Below are positions 1-10,448 of a DNA stretch of 64,000 nt, piece by piece. Positions within the stretch are counted from its first letter, which is position 1. Each line of letters opens with the position of its first letter. A program made the position numbers and the translations under genes. Below the pieces are notes generated by a model, which was not told the origin of the DNA, ran no database searches, and was given only the letters and a program-made list of their open reading frames with translations. The DNA comes from Evernia prunastri. Taxonomy: Eukaryota; Ascomycota; Lecanoromycetes; Lecanorales; Parmeliaceae. The stretch covers positions 248,001 through 312,000 of the forward strand of contig NKYR01000013.1 of NCBI GenBank assembly GCA_003184365.1, written 5' to 3'.

Positions 1-2
1 CC

Positions 3-443
3 GGAGCCTACGCTTGCGCTGTCAAGTATGCCACGCAGTTTTTGGCGATTGGCTCGATGAATGAAGGCGACAATTACACAGTTTTATTACTGCGTGCCCG
101 TGCTTACGCCACCATGCAGGAATACGGCAGGGCGCTGGCTGACTACGATGAAATTGCGAGGCTCCTCTCCCGTTCTGAGGAGTACGATTCATCATTTTCT
201 TGGACCGATCCAGCCAACCATGAAGCGATCCTGTTTGTCCTGGGCTGGTACTTGAAGCTAAAAAGGGAACTCGCGGAGGATCCACCAGCACCACTGATGG
301 CTTTCGCACATCTCAGGTTGGAGATGCAGGTCGACGGGCTATTGGCAACAGAGATTCCAGACCCCGTTTACAATCATCAGTTGCCAGACTTGGACGAACT
401 TGCCAATTTTCCCGTGGGGGGCAAATGGCAATTGGGGATTTAG
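3..443 (+). CDS. TPR-like protein, 3' end only
   Basis: The reading frame is open from the left edge of the window (the codon at 3-5 is in frame) to a TAG at 441-443, so only the C-terminal ~146 residues are visible and the true start lies outside. The segment with LRARAYATMQEYGRALADYD has the helix-turn-helix spacing and small/aromatic residues of a tetratricopeptide repeat (A-Y-x5-Y-x2-A-L-x-D-Y). A second helical stretch (AILFVLGWYLKLKRELA) and a weakly structured tail follow. TPRs mediate protein-protein contacts; no partner or pathway can be read here. It is convergent with the helicase gene, whose 3' end is about 500 bp away. The TPR assignment rests on one repeat only. Confidence 0.55.
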   Translation, partial: GAYACAVKYATQFLAIGSMNEGDNYTVLLLRARAYATMQEYGRALADYDEIARLLSRSEEYDSSFSWTDPANHEAILFVLGWYLKLKRELAEDPPAPLMAFAHLRLEMQVDGLLATEIPDPVYNHQLPDLDELANFPVGGKWQLGI

Positions 444-951
444 CCAACATGCGCAGAAGTCATAGCTGAAACATGGCTGAAAACCCAAACTTTGACTTCT
501 GGGTATGACGATTGGGTGCAGCTTTGGTTTGTAATCTACCGGAGCAAAAAGTGTTCGTCTCACGCTGACCTTTATATTGGCAGGAGCATACCGTGTTGCA
601 TCAGACATTAGTGCCACGAGTATTATTTACAAGCAAGGTTGGAGTCTTTGGTGGGTTTTGGGGGGGTAAATGATAGAGGAATTTTGGGTATAGAGGATGT
701 ATCTCTTGAAGATCGTATGGATTCAAATAGTGTATGGATACTATTGTTACTATTGACTGCAAGATTGCTGAAATCGTAGTGGTCATGGGCAAAGTCGAGC
801 GTGTCGCCACTTCCCCATTTTATTGGTTTTGCCTTCCCTTCTCAGCCTCGCATGATTAGTGCATCGCCAAGAAGTCATACAGCAGGGAAAAGTGGACTGT
901 GTGGATTGAAGCCGTCCTCGTTTTAGATTAAACTAAGGATCCTCCTACCCC
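444..951. other. intergenic, convergent 3' ends
   Basis: This stretch lies between the stop of the TPR-like gene and the stop of the minus-strand helicase gene. I see no convincing coding frame, repeat or RNA gene. It presumably holds both 3' untranslated regions. Confidence 0.5.
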
Positions 952-3900
952 TTACTTAGCCTTGCCCTTCCCCTTATCCTTCGCCTTCTTCTTCTTCTTC
1001 TTCTTCCGCGCCTTCCCCCCAGCCGTCTCACCCTCCGCCTCCTCTCCCCCGGCCTCCTCTCCCTCCGCCTCCTCTCCCTCCGCCTCCTCCCCCCCAGCTT
1101 CCTTCCCCCCAGCCATTTCGACGTCCGCTTCGGTCTCCATCATCCCGGCCTCCTCTCCCCCGGCCTCCTCGGCCATCTTAACGTCCACCCCGGCCTCCTC
1201 CCCTCGGGCCTCCGTCTCCCCGGTCCCCTCCACCTCCGTCATCTCAACGTCGGCCTCCGTCCCCTTGCCCTTACTACCGGGCTGCTGAGGCTGCTGAGAC
1301 TGCTGAGACTGCTGAGGCTGAGGAGGCTGCGGCTGAGGCTGCGGCTTGTCCTTGGCCTTACTGCTTTCAGCCTCCGCAGCCCTCTCCCTCGCAGCAGCCT
1401 TCTTCTCAACCTTCTGCGCACTCTGGGTATGATCAGCCGCGGTGAGACGGACCGAGCCCGCGGCAGTGTCAAGCTTCCCCGTCTGGTGGTCGTGCGCGTC
1501 GGCCTCTTTGGCGATTTCCCTGGGCACATTGGGGCGAGTCGTCCTCCGGTTACCGGTTCGATATACCTTGGGACGCTGGTCTCGGAGGTCCTCAACGTAG
1601 ATGACCCTATTCGCCTTTGCCGTCTGTTTGCGAAGGAAGTCGAAATTTAGCACTTCCTGCTTCTTCAATTCATCTTGCAGTCTCGCCGCACTCCAATTCG
1701 CGCGCCTGGAAATGCCCCGTTCGCTGGTATCCAGACTCGTATTGTCATGGTATAAACTTACGATCCACGAGGTCTTTCGCCATGGCGCTGATGGCGGCGG
1801 TGGCTTTGAGCGGTCTGGTTGACTGGACCGTTGCGAAAATGGCCGACAGCTGACCGATAACAACCACACAGCTCCTGCCTCGGGTAAGAGCACAGCAAAG
1901 ACGATTTGGGCTCTTTACGTGGCCGGTGACCGTCCCGGAACGAGTGGAACCTTCGGGGCCCTCTTCCGGGTCGTTCTCAACAGCCGTGTCTGCGGTTTGG
2001 TTCGCCTTGTGGTGGGCAACCACGATATCAACGAAGACGAACTCATTCTCCTCGCCTTGGAAGGCATCGACCGAGGATATCTGGTAGCTCGGGCCGTATT
2101 CCCATGATCTTCCTTTCTCGGCCGCCTTCTGTTCGATCTTGTGGCAAACCAGGGGTATCTGACCCGTGTAATATGCCAGGACCTTTATCTTGTCCAGAGG
2201 CACCCCCTTGGCCAAGGTTTGATCCACCAGAATGGCCAACCTATCTGCGTTGGCATGGTTCTGTAACGAGGTGCTGTTGATTCGCGCCTGCGAAACTCCG
2301 TTGGCGACATTGATCATCCAGTATTCTGAACCCTTCCCATCTGGCCCATCTATACCGTAAAACTCCTTCGATATTTCACGAGCCGCTCTACGGTAAATGT
2401 TGTCGACTAAGACCGAGGGGTGATTCTGCAACAATCCCTTGTAGAAGAATGTTGACACCCATTGGGAGATCGCGGGAGCCATCCGGTACTGTAGGATTAA
2501 TCGAAGCATCGGGTAATCTTTCTCTGCTAGCAGCTCGAGAACCGAGGTCTCGGCGTTGGGCAGGAACTCGTTGTATTTGCCGGATGGAATGAAAGGCCTG
2601 AGCTGGTTCGGGTCTCCAAAGATTGTGGCTGCTAGCCAATTCAAGAAGCTCTTGAAGACATTAGCAAGCCCAGCCATGGTGAGTTGCCCTGCTTCGTCAA
2701 TGACGATGTAACCAGGATCAAACCCGGCAGACACTATCTCGGAGCCGGCATTGTTGCATGTCACGAACACCAGGTCGCTTTCTTGGAAGACTCGCATGAG
2801 GAGATCGAGTCGCTCCTTCTTGAACTTCAGCTTCGTCTGCGTGCGGAGCTTGCCGTTTGCTGCTTTATACATGGCGAGTGTCCTTCTATACTCGAAAGAC
2901 GGATCACGCTGCTCTTTGCTCGGGATTCTGCCATCCTCCAGACGCTTCTTGATCTCCTCTTCGGGCATCGGATCTTGATGCGAGGCTGACACTTCCGCCT
3001 GGGTTCGGTAGCCACCTGCCGCCGCACGAACTTCGATTTCGTCGGCCTCAAGCTTGTCTGCTCTGTAGGCTGCGATCTCCGCATCGAAGTCCGCATCTGC
3101 TTTGTACTCGTCTGCGGAAGTCAGTTGATGGCAGCGGTCGGGAAGCGTCATGGCAGCCGCCACGTTGGATCTTTTCCGCTCATCGAGTTTCGCCTTCTCC
3201 GCCATTGCTTCGGAATAACTCTTTTCTTGGCCCATCAATTTTTTGAGCACGTGTTGATGCTCGTCGTGCAGGTAGGCGGCATCTGCCAATGTCTGCGATA
3301 TCAGGTCGTCATCCTCTATATTCACCGCGGGCTTGTAGGTTGGGCGAGCGTCCGAATCCTGGGCGCTAGAGGCGCCGACGTCCTTGCGAGTCAACAGTGC
3401 TTGCAGCTCGGCCGATGCTGTCTCGTACCGAAGGAACTTCTTCGTCTTGCGATGATTGGGAGGGAATTTTTGCCAGCAAGAATTGGCAGCTTTGTCAACA
3501 GCATTGTTGCTGACGGCACACACCAGGACTTTGTGACCGCACATTACCGCCCCGTTCACGATGTCTGCAAGTACCGAGGTCTTGCCCGTGCCTGGAGGTC
3601 CTACAACCGCTGTTAGGGCGTTCTTGACCTTCTTGAGAGAAGTGACAATTTCCCATTGAGCCGGGTTGTCTAAGTAGTTTGGGCGGATGTGTTCCTCCCA
3701 TTTCTGCCACAGCCCAGGATTCTTCGCCGTCAGGTCTCTAGTGAGATGTGTCAACTGCGAAGGAGCCGACATGAGGGCCATGCGGGCGGGGCCTAAACCT
3801 CCGGCGTTGGACTCGTCTTCTGCGAGCTTTACCATCCCCTCGATCTCTCTCTTGGCAGACGTAAAGTCCATCTTGACCGCGATATGCATAGGCGTGAACT

Positions 3901-5524
3901 GATGATCGGGGATCTTTCCATCGGCCTTTGGGTAGCTGCGAGGAGCCCTGGCCCCGTAAGGCGTAGTCATCCAGACGCAGAAATCTGTGCCGTTGTCTCT
4001 GCACTGTCCCTCCATGTCTTTCATGACAGTTCCCCACCAAATGTCCTTTCGATCTTCGGACATCTGATGGGGTTTGCCCGTTCTGCGGTTTGAATTGTCG
4101 AATTGGCCATTGATTTTTGAGCCAGGAGGGGGGACTGCACCGGGGGTGGCCTTTCGGAAGAAGCATTTGTACGCCCCGAAGAGCTCCTTTCCCACACAGC
4201 CGCCTTCAACACCTGTGACGTCAATCCTTGGCATTTTCTGGAAGTGGACGGGGTGTGGTTGGAACTGAAGGTGAGCGACCTGACCTTTCTGAAATTGTGC
4301 GCCACGGATGACCGGAATGGCGTTGTAAGCGGCGAACTCGAAGGGTACCTCCCAGGAGAGCTGCTTTGCAAATTGGTGGAACCCCACTATGGTGTTCTTG
4401 TCCTCGTGTAGTTGATCGTCCTTGTCCTTTTGCGTACGATACTTAACGTACATTGCTTTGTTGAATGTGTTTATCGGCTGATTCTCGTCGATGTCGAAGT
4501 TTGGTACATTCTCTGGAGTCTTGTACTGCCAGAAAGCAGACTTCCGGTCCTCGACGAAATTCACTAGCTCAGCGGCCCATCTATCGTAGGTGGCATCCAT
4601 GTTAGGATAGGCCAAAAACCAGATTGTCATCTCGTGAGTCCCGATCCCATGAAACATGGCTTTGATACCGTTTTTGATAGTATCGTCCAGGCCTTCTAAC
4701 CAGGCATCTTCTATTGTTGACACCCTGGCCGAGTTGCATTTCATCGTGATGGCTGCCAGTTTTTGCAGCTTGTGATCCTGCTCTCTTGGGCAGCTGTCAA
4801 ATATACCGGAGTCGTAAGGAGGCTCCCCACTATCAACATAGGATATCACCTCGTGAACTCTCAAGTCCTCTACGACCAATTGGTCATCGACTTGGATGCC
4901 GGCACGCCAGGTAATATCAAACTCATAATATCCACCAAGCTGGGTTGTCACTGCGGCCCTTTTATTCCCTTTGTTGACTCGAAATATCAAGGACACATGT
5001 GGCGCTCCGTATCGACCTGCGTCGATCTCCGCCCAGACTGACCAGCCAATGCGCTTCATAGACCAGAGATCGCCGATCACGGCTGTTGAATCCCCATCTG
5101 CGTCCTCGAATTTGAAAGCGCACGGGATGCGCCTGTCGGGATTGATGATGTTTCGGCAGTTGAAACGGTCAACCTCTCTCGTGGCAACAATTGGGACTGG
5201 GGCCGCAGATACGACAGGTTGGCCCACGAATGATGCCATCGATCCCTGTCGCGACTTTTTGGCGCGTTCTTCCGCGGCTACTGTGGCCTCGTAGTCCTGC
5301 TTTCGCTTGTGGAAGAGTGCTAACCCTTCTGCCCTGGAGCGTACTACAGGGAGACTGGCCTCGAGACCCTGCAGTGACATGGTTCCTGGTGCGGTTGAAG
5401 GACCTGGTTGGCCTGCGTCGTGCATGGTCCGATCCCCCATATTCTGGGTACCGGCAGGTGGCGTTTGAGCCGCCTGTCCCGGAGACATGTCCCTGAGGGC
5501 ATCGAAGGGATTCGATGACGACAT
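952..5524 (-). CDS. UPF1-like superfamily 1 helicase with novel N-domain
   Basis: The first exon (5524 down to about 1762) has all the SF1B/UPF1-type motifs: Walker A GPPGTGKT at ~642-649, DEAG at ~943, GDPNQLRP at ~970, LQYRM at ~1012, SVDAFQGEEN near 1150 and ALTRGRS near 1215. Relatives unwind RNA or RNA/DNA 5'->3'. Residues ~100-320 form a separate N-domain (RRIPC; RYGAP-V-L-FR; D-S-CPRE; MTIWF) that recurs alone at 8.4 kb and as a relic at 56.5 kb. Between motifs I and II there is a long charged insertion. The frame ends in TGA right after a good donor (GTAAGT, 1761). A second frame, 952-1893, supplies a Gln/Pro- and Glu/Ala/Gly-rich tail ending in a Lys-rich stretch. The only frame-compatible acceptor I found is before 1673, giving join(952..1673,1762..5524) and 1494 aa. 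The helicase is secure; the tail splice is not. Two leader dyads precede the ATG. Confidence 0.85.
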
Positions 5525-5535
5525 TTTAGTTCTAA

Positions 5536-5560
5536 ACCGACGAGATTACTCTGCGGCGGT
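5536..5560 (-). promoter_or_regulatory. start-proximal dyad element, copy 1a (helicase)
   Basis: On the minus strand this reads ACCGCCG - CAGAGTAATCT - CGTCGGT, followed by TTTAGAACTAAA and the helicase ATG only 11 bases later. The arms pair except for one C/T mismatch, and the loop itself can fold as AGA-GTAA-TCT. The same element precedes five other genes here. Confidence 0.75.
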
Positions 5561-5569
5561 GATGTTTGT

Positions 5570-5726
5570 GCTGGTAAACCAGCAACGAGTGCTGCCTAGG
5601 CAAGCGGAGAAGTTTCAAACCGACGAGATTACTCTGCGGCGGTGATAAAAGCAATCGCTGGTAAACAGCGAGAGAGAGTTTTATCTACGACTGTAGATAA
5701 GGATGGTAAGGGTCGGTGTAACGACC
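5570..5726 (-). promoter_or_regulatory. leader hairpin cluster of the helicase gene
   Basis: Four perfect short inverted repeats lie within 157 bp: GCTGG/CCAGC at 5570-5583 (loop TAAA), CGCTG/CAGCG at 5656-5670 (loop GTAAA), TTATCTAC/GTAGATAA at 5681-5700 (loop GACT, 8-bp arms) and GGTCG/CGACC at 5711-5726 (loop GTGTAA). The first two differ in arm sequence but keep the pairing. A diverged copy of 5650-5770 exists at 58465-58600, so the region is a heritable module rather than random sequence. I cannot tell whether it acts as RNA or as DNA. Confidence 0.55.
5619..5643 (-). promoter_or_regulatory. start-proximal dyad element, copy 1b (helicase)
   Basis: This is a second, identical 25-base copy of the element, 83 bp upstream of copy 1a and followed by TTTGAAA. 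Each copy is preceded on the minus strand by a hairpin with GTAAA in its loop, so the whole ~80-bp module is duplicated. Confidence 0.75.
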
Positions 5727-8266
5727 ATGCGGCAAAGATTTCTAGTAATGTTTGATGGTGAAAGAAGAGCAAGGACGCGAGGAGCTTGAGCTGTGTGCGG
5801 CGCTAGTGCATTAGCGTGATCTTGGATGGAGTAACTACATTAGCTAACACAGGCAGATCAACATTAAAGGAATGCCCAGCATATTTACGCTCTACACTTT
5901 GGTGCCCAAGCCAGCAGACCCTGTATGATTTGATAGACCTAGCACTGCAAACCGTCTCTTGAATATAAGCTACATCAATAATGTATTTGTTTTGGTGGCT
6001 AGAAACGAACGCTGAGGACGGAAAATAGTACCGTCAATGCATCCCTTTAATGCCTCCAGACGCAATTAACCATCCCAGGCCCCGCTATGCTCAACTCCAT
6101 CAGCTCCTCTGTACAGAGCCGAACAGAACGCGGATCTAGTTCGCTGTACCGTACCAGGAAGAGGCGGCGGTCAAGGAAACGATCAAATGCCCATCCACGC
6201 ACGTCCAATCTAGGAGCGGTTACCCCATCTTTGCCTCACAGCTTATCCATCGTCTTTGAAGAGGTTTGTGGTTGATGTAGAACAAAGTGAACCCGATGAG
6301 GAACTGAATTGGGGAAGACGTTGCCAAGGGCGAGCCTTCATCGAGTTGACCCCGGCAGGGCCGAGAAACGTTCAGGCACATTTGGTAGATCAAGCCATCG
6401 GTAATAGACGAACTGTTGCTGAAGAGAAAACACCCAGTCGTGTAACTGCAAATCGGAAGCTCGTCGATTGTTCATCTTCTTCGCAAGCCCATCCTTTTGC
6501 TCCATTTTCCCCGTATTACTTTGGTGTCTTGCTGTCCGCTTTGGTATGTGTTGACTGCCGAAGGGCCAGTCTGCAGCCCAGAATTACCCTGGACGATCTT
6601 CAAGTATTGGAAATTCTTCGGGAATCGGAGTCAAAGGTCAGCGTAGTAATTTGCTCATTGTCAAACATGGACTTACAGAAAACCGATAGTCAAGTCTGAA
6701 GGCAAAGACAGCATTGCCCAGTAATCTTGTTGAACGAGATATAGACATGGATTGTTAGTGAATGCAGTTAAGCTAAAGCAGTCAATAATTTCATCCAGAG
6801 AGTATCTGGCAAAATTTTTGTTTAGATAAGTAGGAGATTACTACGGCGGAAGCCTAAGCGCTCCAGGATTGTTGTCAACAGTCAACCCATCTCAGTTTGT
6901 CCCTTTAAGTTGGCTCTCCATCATTGCAGAAGAGCTCAATCGACTACGAAACACAACGTTCGAACACGGCATTTTCAATGAATATCCATGCACTTGATTT
7001 CAGTTCCAGAAGGAATACATTCACTTGTCCTATTGCTACTCCGTCCGTCCTGTCCCCCCTTCGCTACTAAGCACATAACCAGGTGTCCCAATTTTTGTAG
7101 GACGTGTTCTTTCAGTGACAAAAACATGAGCATGCCAGGATTCGAAAGTGCATCAGCGCCTGTTGGCCTGACGATTATGCTGGTAGTACCACTACTACTT
7201 GGGCCACCAATGCCTGAAAGGATACCACCATCCTGATTGATCCCAATGACCATCTCTTGTACCAATCACTATCCCCAGGCTTATAGCAAGGTCGTGAATG
7301 CAATGCCTTGGCCTGAGATTGTTGTGGGAAAACAGCTTTCTCTTAGGGAGATCATTCGATAGTGCACGGAAGCGGTGGGGGATCAAGCTAGCATCCTGGC
7401 TGTGATGTCGAATCAACGGTACAACCGCTCCAATGTGCTCGGCAACGGATCTCCCTTGGTCATATGACCATGGTCCATGAACAAACGGTATCGCCTGAGT
7501 GTAGATAGATGTCAGCAAAACATTGTTCTTCTTGAAAGGGAAGCTGGAGAGCTTACGGACGAAGTGGAGGATCAAAGTCGTAAGTTTCACCGCATTGTAG
7601 CCCCTGTGTACAGCTCGTCCACTGAAATGTGCGAACCCTTGACGCTGATGAGAGATGCCTCTACCTTTTCGCGTAAACTCTCCGCCGCGCTCCCCTTCTA
7701 TAGTATCATCATGACCCGTCGAGTTGAAACGATGTGGTCTGAATAACCGTCAGATGAACCATTCAATTGATCTGAGATTCTGAGAAACTTGCGGCACGGT
7801 AGACCATGCGTGGTTTCCAATTTGAGCCAAGGTATGATTAAGTAGGACGATCTACGACACCACAGGGAGTCGATGAAGTGACACCACCAATTGGCAATGC
7901 TGCCATGGGCTTGGCGACTGCCTGAGAAGGACATATGGGGTGGAGATACTGAAGACAATAGCTGAGAGCGAGAGTCCCGGATGGGTTTAAGGCTCGTCTC
8001 CCGGAAAAGGGGGCGTTTGCCTGAATAATGTTTCTTTCATCGTAAGAAGAATATGTTTGCCAAAGAACAAGTAGATTTGTTATGGTTGATACCCATGTGA
8101 TGTGGAGAGCTTCTGTTGGGGACTTGCAGGATCGTGTTGATACGCGGAACTTTTAGCTTAGCGCTAGTTTTCCACTTATTCTGTTGAAAACTGGTAAAAT
8201 ACATACAACAACATCCTACCAACAAATCACTTACCGTCGTTTGTTTCTTCAATCTTTTCATACTCA
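5727..8266. other. no confident gene; decayed coding-like stretches
   Basis: I see only short or broken frames. On the plus strand 6256-6699 is open for 147 codons without a recognisable motif. On the minus strand, frames at 7958-7698, 7590-7195 and 7265-6975 overlap one another and look like one decayed gene, but no family is recognisable. The start of this stretch carries the distal part of the helicase leader. Confidence 0.4.
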
Positions 8267-8267
8267 C

Positions 8268-8313
8268 TTGCCGTTGCGGCAATTATACTCGTCTTGTACC
8301 GTATTTCCGGTAC
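8268..8313 (+). promoter_or_regulatory. leader hairpins of the 8.4-kb gene
   Basis: There are two perfect inverted repeats upstream of the ATG at 8388: TTGCC/GGCAA at 8268-8282 (loop GTTGC) and GTACCG/CGGTAC at 8296-8313 (loop TATTTC). Their position matches the hairpin clusters before the other family genes. Confidence 0.45.
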
Positions 8314-8355
8314 CTGACAACTCTACTGTCCTTCCTTGTGGAGGCAGCCTTACCA

Positions 8356-8378
8356 CCGGCGCAGAGTAATCTCGCTGG
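8356..8378 (+). promoter_or_regulatory. start-proximal dyad element, copy 2
   Basis: This reads CCGGCG - CAGAGTAATCT - CGCTGG, then CTAAAAACC and ATG at 8388. The 11-base centre is identical to copy 1. The arms differ from copy 1 at two positions on each side, exchanging the C/T mismatch for a G-C pair plus a G/T wobble. Confidence 0.7.
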
Positions 8379-8387
8379 CTAAAAACC

Positions 8388-9971
8388 ATGTCTGATCTGA
8401 TCGATCAACCACCCCCGCAGGATACTCGGGGTTCAAACACAATCACACCTGATCTGATAGATCATCCACCCCCGCAGGATACTCGGGGTTTAAACACAAT
8501 CACGCCTGATCTGATGGATCAAAACGCAGGAAGCGATGAGACACCGAACGAAGGTCTTGGACAAAATTCCGAGACTGAAGAGGGCCGTTCCATGATCGTT
8601 GATGTAGCGAGCGACGGAAGCGAAGAGGGCGAGGTCAAGGACGATGGTCCTGTGATCACAGAGCAAGAGGACGAGGTCAGCCCAGATCTTCCTGTGACCA
8701 CAGAGCAAGGGGACGAGGTCAGCCCCGATCTTCATGAGGGAAGTAAGCGAAGACGCTCGCTCTCAAACGAAGATGGGCGGAAGGCGAAGAGAATTATGGT
8801 TCCTGAGTCCTTGATAGAATCATTCGAAGATGCTTTTTATCCGCCGCGAAAGATACCTTGTATGGTCAGCATCGATGGCAGAGAGCCATTCGGATCACTC
8901 TATCGAACCAATGGCGGCTTCGCGATCCTGTTGTTTATTGATCCTCGACGTTACGGGTCTCCGACGGTAGCACTGACTATGAGAATCGACGGATCAGAGA
9001 AAGGCAACAATTATGCCAGCAACACTTGGGACCTGGAGTCAAACGTTCGGGGAAACTATGCCATAAGCAACCTTGTACACGGCTATGCAAGCCCAGGTGC
9101 GGCCGACGCCAGGATGGCAGATCCGAAGGTGCTCGACACCTGTGATAGAGAGGACATGCGGTTCTTGATGTACATGAGATTCGATTCTTGGGCCAATGTT
9201 TTGGGGTTCTACCGACAAGAGGTTTACGACCGTCAGAGCCCATCCACAAAAAAATCGATCGCAATCATGTTTAAACCTAAAAGGCCATACCAGGTGGAGT
9301 TTTGGTTCATCGCCCCATGCACTGCATCAAAGTTTCGAAGTGGCTGCATGAAGTATTTCACTGACGGCTTAAACCACAGGTTGCGCGCTTGGGACTAATG
9401 GCAAGATGGCAGCGGCAAATACTTCGACGACGTTCCGAAGCTACCGCTCCCACCGTCTTTGATAGGTGGTAAATACACTGACATCACATTACGCATGCCT
9501 GTGCCCGCAAAAGAGTCGAACCCCTTACCGGACACCACAGTTCCGCAAACTCAGCACGCAGGCGCAGCTCAGGCCAGCAATGAAGGCACGGGTAATCCCA
9601 ACACCGAAGCTGAGCATTACACAGCAGCACATGATGCCACGATGACCGATCGTCCAGAATCCCCGTCGTCAAAGACCCATGCGAACCCAGAAACGCAGGC
9701 AATGCTTCCTTTCGGAACATCACCTACTTCTCTGCCCACCTCGGATCAGACAGCTGGTCCATCCGACTTTTGCTTCGATTTCGAGGCACCCGAGTCCGTA
9801 GCACAACTCACGAGGGGTCCAAGCTCGACGTTCGTACCCGCGACCTTCTTGGATTATGTGGATAGAGAAGACGAGGACCCCAATCCCGAGTCTGACTCAG
9901 ACATAGGAGGCGGTGGAGATGAGGAAAGCCAGCACGAGGGTCAAGAGGAGGACGACGGCAGGACTGCTTAA
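8388..9971 (+). pseudogene. stand-alone helicase-type N-domain protein, one in-frame stop
   Basis: From ATG 8388 the frame runs 336 codons to TAA 9396-9398, then continues in the same frame for another 190 codons to 9971. The N-terminus holds two 19-residue repeats (PPPQDTRG cores) and acidic, low-complexity sequence with a basic SKRRRS patch. Residues ~155-330 match the N-domain of the 1494-aa helicase: RKIPC, RYGSP-V-L-MR, DTCDRED and VEFWFIAP. The part after the stop is acidic and Ser/Pro-rich. The paralogous relic at 56.5 kb has sequence alignable across the stop point (aromatic-Asp-rich), so the stop probably interrupts an originally longer protein. No splice pair removes it without deleting conserved residues. 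It could also be a functional truncated protein or a sequence error. Role unknown; the link to the helicase domain suggests a shared partner or substrate. Confidence 0.6.
8394..8520 (+). repeat. 57-bp in-frame tandem repeat containing the dyad
   Basis: Units start at GATCTGAT at 8394, 8451 and 8508, a period of 57 bp (19 codons). Each of the two full units contains CCCCG-CAGGATACT-CGGGG (8413-8431 and 8470-8488) followed by TTCAAA or TTTAAA, so each is a copy of the start-proximal element turned into coding sequence. Confidence 0.8.
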
Positions 9972-10187
9972 CGGTTGCCGACGCGTTCTAGAACCGTCGA
10001 GTTCAACTTGACGTCTGGTATTGGTGCTGCTGTTAGTTTCAGGTAGAATGTACAAGTAGCTTACCCAATTTAACTGCAATTTCCGCTCGAAAGGTTTTAT
10101 TCCCAACATAAGCCATGCATCGCGACCAGATATAACAATCGACGTACTTCACATCCTAAATCCCAGGTTTCTTGAACATGTCGTTGC
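9972..10187. other. intergenic, promoter region of the RGG/coiled-coil gene
   Basis: This short non-coding stretch separates the broken N-domain gene from the leader of the next gene. No clear TATA box or other site could be fixed. Confidence 0.4.
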
Positions 10188-10401
10188 CCCGTTCGAGTAC
10201 GGGCGTAAGGCTGAACTAGCGGCACGAGGTCAACAAGACTTCCTCATCCCGAGCGGTTTTTGCTGCACAACAACCTTCATACCCACTTCTGATGACCCTT
10301 GTCATCACTCGTTATCTCACCGTCTGTTTATAGACGACTACGCTGCAACTTTTGCCGTCTCTGGCCTCGCGCAAGAGACGATTCGGTCTCACTTTAGTGA
10401 G
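10188..10401 (+). promoter_or_regulatory. leader hairpin cluster of the RGG/coiled-coil gene
   Basis: Five perfect inverted repeats lie within 214 bp: CCCGT/ACGGG 10188-10203, GATGAC/GTCATC 10291-10306 (loop CCTT), CGTCT/AGACG 10321-10336, CGTCTC/GAGACG 10356-10380 (13-base loop) and CTCAC/GTGAG 10388-10401 (loop TTTA). Arm sequences differ from those before the helicase, but the design is the same. My rough estimate for random DNA is one or two such 5-bp stems in this length. Confidence 0.5.
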
Positions 10402-10411
10402 TTCATTTCTC

Positions 10412-10436
10412 ACCGCCGCAGAGTAATCTCGTCGGT
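10412..10436 (+). promoter_or_regulatory. start-proximal dyad element, copy 3
   Basis: This is identical over 25 bases to the two copies in front of the helicase gene (CCGCCG - CAGAGTAATCT - CGTCGG). It is followed by TTTAAAATCAATC and ATG at 10449. Confidence 0.8.
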
Positions 10437-10448
10437 TTAAAATCAATC

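Noticed and set aside
962..1288. Plus-strand Ser/Pro-rich frame of 108 codons
   Set aside because: Antisense shadow of the Glu/Ala/Gly-rich helicase tail.
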